NCBI GenBank assembly: GCA_020026435.1
Contig: JAHHQK010000005.1
Span: 1-64,000, forward strand
Origin: Alistipes sp.
GTDB taxonomy: Bacteria > Bacteroidota > Bacteroidia > Bacteroidales > Rikenellaceae
Reading direction: 5' to 3'
DNA: 64,000 bases
Shown here: positions 1-7,765 of the stretch, in pieces
How the letters are laid out: each line of letters starts with the position of its first letter
Position numbering within the stretch: the stretch's first letter is position 1
The notes under the pieces: generated by a model
Databases searched by the model: none
What the model was told of the DNA's origin: nothing
What the model saw: only the letters and a program-made list of their open reading frames with translations
Program-made: the position numbers and the translations under genes

Positions 1-51
1 TGGATCGAGGGGGATGTCGCGGATTGGATCGACGGTGGTACGTTTTCGTAA
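1..51 (+). CDS. C-terminal end of an upstream gene, probably a fimbrillin-like protein
   Basis: The first 16 codons are open from base 1 to a TAA at 49-51 and end in VADWIDGGTFS. A short W-containing tail after a final beta strand is common at the C terminus of Mfa/FimA-type fimbrillins, and four fimbrillin-like genes follow on the same strand, so this is probably the last part of another member of the cluster. Only 16 residues are visible, so the family is an inference. Confidence 0.5.
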   Translation, partial: WIEGDVADWIDGGTFS

Positions 52-103
52 GATGAATATAGACGAAAAAATATAAAGGTATTAATATTAACAAAAAAAT
101 CAA

Positions 104-163
104 ATGCTTATGAAACATCTATTATCAACATTTTATTTTTTTAAGGACAACAAAATCAAGTAA
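104..163 (+). other. Mini-ORF upstream of the first fimbrillin-like gene
   Basis: A 19-codon frame (ATG at 104, 107-frame and 110, TAA at 161-163) reads MLMKHLLSTFYFFKDNKIK. From the ATG at 110 it starts MKHLLSTF, which resembles the MKHFFQSF start of the gene at 180. It may be a leader peptide, a relic of a duplicated start, or chance in an AT-rich leader. No TAnnTTTG promoter was recognised ahead of it. Confidence 0.2.
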
Positions 164-179
164 TTTTTATCTTTTTTGT

Positions 180-2831
180 ATGAAACATTTTTTTCAATCT
201 TTCACAGTGGCAATCATGGCATTGGCTGTTGCATCATGCAGCCAAGATGCCGGCATCGATTCGCCGGATCTCCCCAATGGAGATATCAAGGTGAACTTCA
301 CATTGGAACTGCCCAAGGGTGAAGATGTCATCTACCCTACTACCCGTACGACGCACGACGAGACGGAGTGGACTATAAAGAAACTGGATCTTTATCAATT
401 TGAAGTCACAAGTGACGGCAATGTGACTCTTGCTGATAAAAATAACTTCACGGACACCGATCTGAAATCGATCGGAGGCGGGAGCTACACTTTGGCCTTC
501 ACTATTCCATCCAAATACTATATGCAGAAACGCAGATTTGTATTTGTGGCCAACGACAACACGGTAGCAGCAACCATCAATGCAGGTACGACCTATGATG
601 CTTTCTGCAAAACCCTGGCTTCGATTCAAAACGAGAACACGGCAGCAGCTTCCGTATTCGCAAATCCGGATACCGGTATTGCGATGAGCGGTATCGCCAA
701 GCAGGGATCGAAGCAGGATATTGTCCTTGAGAGCTCGTTCCAGTGTCAGATCCACCTTACGCGTATCGTAGCCCGTGTCGATGTGGTGAATCATATTCCC
801 AATATGATGATCACCAAGATCTACATGAAAAAGGCTGCGCAGAAAGGCTATCTGATGCCCCAGGGATCGACTGACAGCCCGGAACTTGCAGCTCCCGACA
901 ATGCGTATATGTCCGGCAACCTGGATTTTAATGAGAACGCAAAGAACGGTAGCGAGACTCCCGGTTACGGTACGACCTATGAACATCAGTACAATGCCGG
1001 TGCAGGTATCACGAAATCACTCTATATGTACGAGCGAGAGAATAGTGAGGGGAACACCGCATCGGTGGTTGTTGAATACACCATCAACGGCATCAAAGGA
1101 TTTGTAGATGTACCCTTCCAGAAGACTTCCGAGCCGAAGGATTATGTCAATATCCAGCGCAACCACCTCTACAAGATTGTATTGGGAAAAGGTATACCCG
1201 TAACCACCGACAAGGTAGAAGTAGCCTTCCATGACGAGCCGTGGAATGTCATTGAGCAGGACAGCGAGGTCGAGGTCGAGCAGGACAAGATGAATGCCCG
1301 TCTGAAGGTAAGCATATTCACGCCCTACAACGTCAAGAGTGCCCACATGGACTCCGGCGAAGTAACTTTTGAGACGGAACAGACTTGTGCGTCGAGTACT
1401 AAGTTTACACAAGACCAGCTTCAAACCAAAGGCTTTGCAGGCAACAACAACCACGCCCTTTTCTGGCAGGACGCAGAATTCTACCGCTTGCCAACCCAGG
1501 GTGAAGCACAGCTTTTATTCCCCCAAAGTAATTATGTTTATTTCAGCGGCTCGACCCATACTTCAACCACAGAATTCACGGAGACCATCAATTTACAAAA
1601 CAATTCTGATGGAAATACGAACTCTGCCGGTGAAATAATCACAGGGAAAAGCCAATTAAAAGAAGGAACTCAGAAAAGCACTGTCAACGGCACTCAATTC
1701 AATATTGTCTACGGTTATCGTTTACGTGGGACGGATGAGTATGCAGCTTATCGTTGGGAAATTACAGAAGCCACGGATTCCCAAAAACAAAACGGAGATA
1801 AAATCTTAAAGATCCGAATCAAGGCTTTGCGTATAGACGACACCGCCACCACCATTGACGATATTGCCCAAGAAGATTTTTGGACATCGGGGTATTTGGA
1901 ATACATCTTCCCCTATTCGGCATCACGAGGCTCTTTGTCAGAACTGTGGACATCAACTAAAAGTTATGTGTTCTTCAGTAACACGACCCAGGCACAACAC
2001 GGAACCACAAGTACTGGCAGTTCTTATCCCATCCGTTTGGTCAAGGCCTCGGAACAGGACATTGCCACATTAAAAGCAAGAGACCCTTACTATGGGGCTC
2101 AGGTCGGTGATTTCATCACCAAGAGCGGCTCTTTGATTAAGGCTTCCCAGGCTGCGAAATACCCCAACAAAGAGGATATTGTAGCTGTTGTCGCATCGAT
2201 CAATGCCAATCGATTAAGCCCGGGTGCAGTCAGCAAGATAAAGCAAAACAATAAAACCGGTGTCCCTCGCGGTTTGGCCTTTGGCTTAAAAACCTTGGGT
2301 GGTCAACCATGGCGAGCAAGCGGAGCAACATCTCTTCCTAGAGATAAATTTCCTTATGCAACAACAAATAAATTAGCATACGAAAGCAATAAAGGTTATG
2401 AAATCACGGAATATATGATTTCATCCAGTGAATTAACAACTCATCCTATTTTCAATTCTCTCAAATCATATAGGGGTAGCACACCTGCTCCGAAGAATAC
2501 TTCCGACTGGTATATTCCTGCTATTGGAGAATGGGTAGACATGATTGAGGGTATAGGTGAATGTCCTATCAGCAATTCTTGGAAAACTGAAAATACGCAA
2601 AATTTCACACTCAAATCTCCTGATGGACAAAAGATAAATTATAAACTCAAGAATGAAACATTTAACCGCAATTTGCAGAAATCAGGAGCTCCTTGCGATT
2701 TAATCTCAGATTCAGACCATTGGTCCTCAACAGATTACAATGAGGCTGAGGCATTAACTATTCACCAAGATCACGTATGCGCCAATACCAAAACACCAGG
2801 TTATACCGCCCGTGCCGTCTTTGCATTCTAA
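180..2831 (+). CDS. Fimbrillin-like lipoprotein, type A1 (883 aa)
   Basis: Probable surface fimbrial subunit or tip adhesin. The N terminus is a lipoprotein signal peptide with the acylated Cys at residue 20 (AVASC). A FimA/Mfa-like beta domain follows to about residue 340, ending with the typical NHLYKIVLGKG and a Trp in PWNVI. Arg56 in PTTRT matches the position where gingipain-type proteases trim P. gingivalis fimbrillins before strand exchange. The middle module carries RLPTQGEAQLLFP, YAAYRWE and IRIKAL, and the C terminus a second module with WYIPAIGEWVDMIEG, HWSST and ARAVFAF; both resemble DUF1566/FISUMP-type lectin-like folds. At 883 aa it is about twice an ordinary fimbrillin. B1 starts 18 bases after the stop. 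The adhesin role is inferred. Confidence 0.75.
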   Translation: MKHFFQSFTVAIMALAVASCSQDAGIDSPDLPNGDIKVNFTLELPKGEDVIYPTTRTTHDETEWTIKKLDLYQFEVTSDGNVTLADKNNFTDTDLKSIGGGSYTLAFTIPSKYYMQKRRFVFVANDNTVAATINAGTTYDAFCKTLASIQNENTAAASVFANPDTGIAMSGIAKQGSKQDIVLESSFQCQIHLTRIVARVDVVNHIPNMMITKIYMKKAAQKGYLMPQGSTDSPELAAPDNAYMSGNLDFNENAKNGSETPGYGTTYEHQYNAGAGITKSLYMYERENSEGNTASVVVEYTINGIKGFVDVPFQKTSEPKDYVNIQRNHLYKIVLGKGIPVTTDKVEVAFHDEPWNVIEQDSEVEVEQDKMNARLKVSIFTPYNVKSAHMDSGEVTFETEQTCASSTKFTQDQLQTKGFAGNNNHALFWQDAEFYRLPTQGEAQLLFPQSNYVYFSGSTHTSTTEFTETINLQNNSDGNTNSAGEIITGKSQLKEGTQKSTVNGTQFNIVYGYRLRGTDEYAAYRWEITEATDSQKQNGDKILKIRIKALRIDDTATTIDDIAQEDFWTSGYLEYIFPYSASRGSLSELWTSTKSYVFFSNTTQAQHGTTSTGSSYPIRLVKASEQDIATLKARDPYYGAQVGDFITKSGSLIKASQAAKYPNKEDIVAVVASINANRLSPGAVSKIKQNNKTGVPRGLAFGLKTLGGQPWRASGATSLPRDKFPYATTNKLAYESNKGYEITEYMISSSELTTHPIFNSLKSYRGSTPAPKNTSDWYIPAIGEWVDMIEGIGECPISNSWKTENTQNFTLKSPDGQKINYKLKNETFNRNLQKSGAPCDLISDSDHWSSTDYNEAEALTIHQDHVCANTKTPGYTARAVFAF

Positions 2832-2849
2832 GTAACGAAAAAAAAACTT

Positions 2850-4907
2850 ATGAATAAAATATTAATATCCGCAGCAGCGCTGCTTCTTGGGCTCTCATCC
2901 TGTACCAAGGAGATGCCCTTCGATCCGTCCAATCAGCAGGACGGTCAGACCCGGGTCTCATTGACCCTCACCGGATCCACCAATTCGGATGAATACGGCA
3001 TAACCCGTGCCGCAGGTGCCGATGGCAATGTCAGCGAGAAACTGGCCGCCTCAGCCGAAGAAAAAAAAGTAAACAATCTGCTGGCCGTCGCCTTCTACAA
3101 GACAGGAACAAATGCCGGTAAGATCTACGACATCTTCGAGGTAAAGGACATCGACACCCCCAATCCCTGGTTCGACATGGCCAAAGAGGGTTCTTTCTGG
3201 GTGTGGTTTGTAGCCAATGCCAATGCAGAGCTGAAAGGTAAGATCCTGGCTCTGAAAGAAACCGAAACAAGCACCGAAAAGGAGCTTAACGAATTGGTAG
3301 GCAAACAGCTTCCCGACACGAAGAATGAATTCCTGATGGTCTCGACCGACAAGAAGTCGATCACGACCAACAACGGTCTGACCACCTCTCTCTCGGTGCT
3401 GATGCGTCGTGCTTCGGTGCGTTACGACATCATCAACCGCATCAACGGAATCACCATCACCAAGGTGGAGTTCAAGAACTATGCCGTCGACACCCATATT
3501 AGTACGCCCAATACGCAGACTACGGGAACGACTTTCACCGAAAACAAGGTTTACGGAACAGAGGCCGAACCGCTGGCCATCGTAGGTTATGAGATTCCCA
3601 AAGAGCCCCAAAAGGTGGACAACGAGAAGAAAAAGGCTTCGGAATTCGAGCGACAGATCTACTCTTACGAAAACCTCAACGAGACTCCCGGAGGAAAGAT
3701 CTCGACTCTGGTCCTAACCTACACGGTTGCCGGAACCGGCGTCGAGAAGACCCACACTGTGGAGTTCAAGACCCCGAAGACCAAGGATAATCCCAAACAG
3801 GAGCAGTTGGCCCTCAAACGCAACCACCTCTACCGTATCGTCCTCACCGAGAAACACGAGGATTTGAAGATCGTAGCCAAAATCGTGGTCGAGGATTGGA
3901 ATACGGCCGTGGAATTCAATGTCGAGGAGATTCCCTACGTAAATTCCGCCACTGCCGACCTCTTGGTCAATATGTTCACGCCCTACGAGGTGCAGAATTT
4001 CGACATTGCCGCAAAAAAAGTCGTATCGTTCAATTCCTCGATGGTCAACGCCGCACCTGCCACGGCAGAGTTGCAGGCCAGGAAGTACTTCTCGTTTGAA
4101 CAGTTGGAAACGGCACAGCTGGCCGGAGCTTCGTCCGGAACGATCAGTGGTCCGATCGCAGGCGAGGAATACCGTCTGCCGACCGTTGGCGAGATGAATC
4201 TCCTTTTCCCTGCCGGTGCAAAAAAAGATGTGACGTCTGATCCTCAAAATCCTGTTTTCAGCATGGTGCTGTGGGGCGAAAACAAGGTGCCTTGGAGTGA
4301 AAATAAAGTTTACATAATGAACCCCGAGGCTTTCGACGAAACCCTTTCGCTGACAAATGACGCTGAAGGCAAAGAAGATGCAACCGGAGTCCAGATCAAG
4401 GGCAAGTCGATTCTGAAACGTGCCGCAGATGGTCTTGTCACCGACAGTGAGGCTCAATGCTACCCCGTTTATGGAGTACGATTCGAGGGTACGGCCCAAT
4501 ATGCAGCTTACCGCTGGGAAAATCACCCCAACAAGTATTTCTCCATCAAGATCAAGGCGCTGAATCCGACAAAAGACGGTGATCTGACAACAGCCATCAC
4601 CAAAGTCGCCACCGAAGAGTTTTGGAAAGGAGGAGGTTACCTGGAGTTCAAATTGCCGAAATCGGGATGGCTCAAAGAGACAGTGACTGCTGCGGAAACC
4701 CTGCAAAACACCAACAATTCGGGATACATGCAGGTCAGCACCAAACACAGCAATCCCCAGCGGGTTTATTTGGGTTCGGGTTGTCAAGTATATATGAACA
4801 TCATGATTGCAGATATACAATATGGCAACAAGACACCTCTGCGACTTGTAGACAACAAGAAAGCCGCAGAACTGTACAAGAAACACGAGGCCAATTCCAA
4901 GAAATAA
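2850..4907 (+). CDS. Fimbrillin-like lipoprotein, type B1 (685 aa)
   Basis: Second gene of the first fimbrial pair. The signal peptide ends at LSSC with Cys18 as lipid site; Arg53 in GITRA is a candidate trimming site. The FimA-like N-terminal domain contains the fimbrillin motif MRRASVRYDIINR and ends NHLYRIVLTEKHEDLKI with EDWNTA. A central module follows with YRLPTVGEMNLLFP, YAAYRWE, FSIKIKAL and FWKGGGYLEF, as in A1, but the protein stops soon after PLRLVDN and lacks the ~240-residue second module of type A. It is probably co-transcribed with A1. An alternating shaft or adaptor role beside the larger A subunit is inference. Confidence 0.72.
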   Translation: MNKILISAAALLLGLSSCTKEMPFDPSNQQDGQTRVSLTLTGSTNSDEYGITRAAGADGNVSEKLAASAEEKKVNNLLAVAFYKTGTNAGKIYDIFEVKDIDTPNPWFDMAKEGSFWVWFVANANAELKGKILALKETETSTEKELNELVGKQLPDTKNEFLMVSTDKKSITTNNGLTTSLSVLMRRASVRYDIINRINGITITKVEFKNYAVDTHISTPNTQTTGTTFTENKVYGTEAEPLAIVGYEIPKEPQKVDNEKKKASEFERQIYSYENLNETPGGKISTLVLTYTVAGTGVEKTHTVEFKTPKTKDNPKQEQLALKRNHLYRIVLTEKHEDLKIVAKIVVEDWNTAVEFNVEEIPYVNSATADLLVNMFTPYEVQNFDIAAKKVVSFNSSMVNAAPATAELQARKYFSFEQLETAQLAGASSGTISGPIAGEEYRLPTVGEMNLLFPAGAKKDVTSDPQNPVFSMVLWGENKVPWSENKVYIMNPEAFDETLSLTNDAEGKEDATGVQIKGKSILKRAADGLVTDSEAQCYPVYGVRFEGTAQYAAYRWENHPNKYFSIKIKALNPTKDGDLTTAITKVATEEFWKGGGYLEFKLPKSGWLKETVTAAETLQNTNNSGYMQVSTKHSNPQRVYLGSGCQVYMNIMIADIQYGNKTPLRLVDNKKAAELYKKHEANSKK

Positions 4908-4929
4908 AAACAAGACATGAGTTTATGAT

Positions 4930-4975
4930 GGAGGGAGTTTCGGTTGTCGGATTAAGCCCGACAACAAAGCCCTCC
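4930..4975 (+). promoter_or_regulatory. Stem-loop between the two fimbrillin pairs
   Basis: In the 104-base gap between B1 and A2, GGAGGG (4930-4935) can pair with CCCTCC (4970-4975), and inside it GTTGTCGG pairs with CCGACAAC around an ATTAAG-type loop. No T-tract follows, so it is not a standard terminator. It could be an RNA processing or stabilising hairpin that sets the ratio of the first pair to the second, or a partial attenuator. No TAnnTTTG promoter was recognised in this gap. Confidence 0.5.
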
Positions 4976-5011
4976 AGCATAATCTCAATCCAAAACTAAA
5001 AAAAGTTATAT

Positions 5012-7744
5012 ATGAAGAAACTGTTATATGCAGCAGCAGCGTTGTTGCTGGGTATTTCCTCCTGTTCCAAGGAGGCGGATGACCTTCCCGCAGACAATCC
5101 GGGACAGGACATCAAGGTCAATTTCAGCGTAGCCCTGCCGGGTGGCAGCGACATCGTCTACCCGTCCAAGACCCGCGACACGCACACCGCTACGGAATAC
5201 GAAATCTCAAACATCGTCCTCTATGAGTTTTCGGTCAGTGACGGGAATCAGCCGACCACTCTTTTCGACAAGCATTCGTTCTCCAAGGCCGATGGATCCA
5301 TTGTTTCGCAAAGTGCAGGTGTATATACCATGACCTTCACGATTCCGTATAAATACTATAAGGAGAAACGTAAGTTTATCTTCGTGGCCAATGACGCCCT
5401 GGCCGATGCCGGCCTCAAGACCACCGAAGACGATGGTACGGGTACGAGCTTCACGGAGTTCAACAAGGCCCTGGCTACGATTGTTGTCAAGGACAACGAC
5501 AAAGCCTCGGTATTGTCTCCCCAAGCAGGCATTGCCATGAGCGGTGTCGGTATGGTGAACAGCAGCGATATCATCACGCTGACGAGTGCCTTCAACTGCG
5601 AAGTGACGCTCAAGCGTATCGTGGCCCGTGTCGATGTGGTGAACAAGACCCCCAACATGGTGATCACGGATATAAAGCTGCACAAGGCTGCATCCAAGGC
5701 CCATATCATGCCGCAAAGCGGTTCTTTCGCCGCCCCGACAGGCAGCACCGATGTCGAGATGCAATACAACGAGAATACCGAGAACGGCAACTCCGGCACT
5801 CCGGGTTTGGGTAGCTCTTATGAAGAGCAGAACAACAACGGAGGCGGTCTGAAGAAAGTATTCTATATGTATGAACGCGAAAACAAGGAGGACAACCATT
5901 CTTCGGTAGAGATCAGCTACACACTGAACGAGAATGTCAAGGGGTCGGTCATCGTGCCGTTCCGCAAGCGTGACGAATCGCAGGAGTGGGTCAATATCGA
6001 GCGCAACCACCTCTACAAAATCATCCTGGGTAACGGCAAACCCGTTGTCACCTCTCCCGTTGAGATTTCGTTCACGGACGAGGATTGGAATGTTGTGGAC
6101 GTGGACAACGATGTCGATGTCGAGCAGGACAAGATGAACGCCGCTCTGATGGTCAACAAATTCACGCAATACAATGTCGCTTCGGCCAACCTCTCGGCCA
6201 AAACGGCAACGTTTGAAACTTCGCTGAGACTCCCGACCGATGTTTCGTCGTTCTTCTCGTTCGCGGATTTGGCCAAGAACGAATTGGCCGGTGTAGGTGC
6301 ACCCGCCCTGTTTACCGTTGGTAATCAAAAATACCGTCTGCCGAGCATCGGAGAGATGAATTTACTTTTTCCATACGCCTCGATCTACTTTAATACTTCC
6401 CCTGTAAAATCCGGTGAGTATAATGAGACCCTCTATTTGGAACAAAATTTCGACGGATCTCAGAATTATGAGGGTAAAAAGATCACAGGTGTCAGCATAG
6501 TAAAAAAGGCAGATAGCCCCAAATCCGACGGAACTTATATTGTCTATGGAAATCGTCTCAGAGGAAGTGCCGAACATGCGGCCTATCGCTGGGAAGTAGC
6601 GGAACAAAGCGGTGTAAAATACATATCGATCAAAATCAAGGCCCTGAAGCAATTCGACGGTGTAACCAAGATCGAAGAGATTGCAAAAGAGGATTATTGG
6701 CGAGGCGGTTTTATCGAGTATCAATTCCCGATAACCGGACATATCTCCTCCGGAACTTCGATAACTGGTGCGAATATAAGTAACTATATGTGGGGCATAT
6801 CACGAAATCCATTTTGCTATATATCTATCTACAATGTTTCAGGAGCCCATAGCGGAGGCTCATCCGATTGGAAATGCCCGATCCGTCTGGTCAAGGCCGA
6901 TGCCGGGGACGAGGCTGCTTATAACGAATGGAAAGCCCATCTGAACCAGGTCAAGCAATCCATGACCAATGTTGCTGTCGGTGACTTTATCCTCAAGGAT
7001 GGTATGGTCGTGAAACCCACGCATTTTGATACTCATCCCGAAGATAGAGCCAACGCTGTCGCCATTGTCGCATCGATCAACAAGAACCGCATGAGCGAGG
7101 GTATAAAGGATGCTATCAGAGCATCACAGTTTGGAGATACGCACCACGGTTTGGCCCTGGCGTTGAAAAATTTAAATAACGGAAATCCCATACAATGGAA
7201 AACAGAAAACACCAATAGTCTGCCGGTAGCTCAATATCCTTATATAACCACTCCGAAGTTAGCGTACGACAACTATAAGGGTTATGAAGCCACGAAACAC
7301 ATCTATACACTCTCAGATTGGAGAACGAAACATCCTGTTTTCAAGGAAATAGAATCATACAAGAGTAAGGTTCCTGTTCCGCCCACCACTTCAGAATGGT
7401 ATCTCCCCTCGCCCGGAGAATGGGTCGATATGATCGAAGGTTTGAGTGGCAAGACAATCAACAACGATTGGAAAACGGGTACAGGAGGCATTTCCACAAA
7501 AATGACCGACACTTCGGGTAATAATATAATCGGGACAACATTGGTTGACAAGATTAACAACGATTATTTATCCAAAGCAGGTAGTGGGTATTATGATAAT
7601 TTTATTACAAATTATTATGAGACTTCTTATGAATACTCCGAGCAGAGTTCGTCAATACTGTACTTTGGTAATGCCTCGAGCATGTTTTTTAATAATGGAA
7701 GTAAAACTGGCAATTTCTACGGTCGAGTTATCCTTGCGTTCTAA
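5012..7744 (+). CDS. Fimbrillin-like lipoprotein, type A2 (910 aa)
   Basis: Paralogue of the gene at 180-2831. The signal peptide ends GISSC (Cys18), and Arg55 in PSKTRD is the possible trimming site. The FimA-like N-terminal domain has LKRIVARVDVVN and NHLYKIILGNG, then DEDWNVV and the A-specific VEQDKMNA. The middle module contains YRLPSIGEMNLLFP, HAAYRWE and ISIKIKAL. The second module has WYLPSPGEWVDMIEG and ends GRVILAF. The last ~90 residues differ strongly from A1 (a Tyr/Ser/Asn-rich stretch with YYETSYEYSEQSSS, against SDHWSSTDYN in A1), although the terminal RxxxAF is kept. This suggests a conserved scaffold with a variable, possibly ligand-contacting, loop. B2 starts 21 bases after the stop. 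Confidence 0.75.
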   Translation: MKKLLYAAAALLLGISSCSKEADDLPADNPGQDIKVNFSVALPGGSDIVYPSKTRDTHTATEYEISNIVLYEFSVSDGNQPTTLFDKHSFSKADGSIVSQSAGVYTMTFTIPYKYYKEKRKFIFVANDALADAGLKTTEDDGTGTSFTEFNKALATIVVKDNDKASVLSPQAGIAMSGVGMVNSSDIITLTSAFNCEVTLKRIVARVDVVNKTPNMVITDIKLHKAASKAHIMPQSGSFAAPTGSTDVEMQYNENTENGNSGTPGLGSSYEEQNNNGGGLKKVFYMYERENKEDNHSSVEISYTLNENVKGSVIVPFRKRDESQEWVNIERNHLYKIILGNGKPVVTSPVEISFTDEDWNVVDVDNDVDVEQDKMNAALMVNKFTQYNVASANLSAKTATFETSLRLPTDVSSFFSFADLAKNELAGVGAPALFTVGNQKYRLPSIGEMNLLFPYASIYFNTSPVKSGEYNETLYLEQNFDGSQNYEGKKITGVSIVKKADSPKSDGTYIVYGNRLRGSAEHAAYRWEVAEQSGVKYISIKIKALKQFDGVTKIEEIAKEDYWRGGFIEYQFPITGHISSGTSITGANISNYMWGISRNPFCYISIYNVSGAHSGGSSDWKCPIRLVKADAGDEAAYNEWKAHLNQVKQSMTNVAVGDFILKDGMVVKPTHFDTHPEDRANAVAIVASINKNRMSEGIKDAIRASQFGDTHHGLALALKNLNNGNPIQWKTENTNSLPVAQYPYITTPKLAYDNYKGYEATKHIYTLSDWRTKHPVFKEIESYKSKVPVPPTTSEWYLPSPGEWVDMIEGLSGKTINNDWKTGTGGISTKMTDTSGNNIIGTTLVDKINNDYLSKAGSGYYDNFITNYYETSYEYSEQSSSILYFGNASSMFFNNGSKTGNFYGRVILAF

Positions 7745-7765
7745 GTAAATAAAAAAAGGAAAAAT

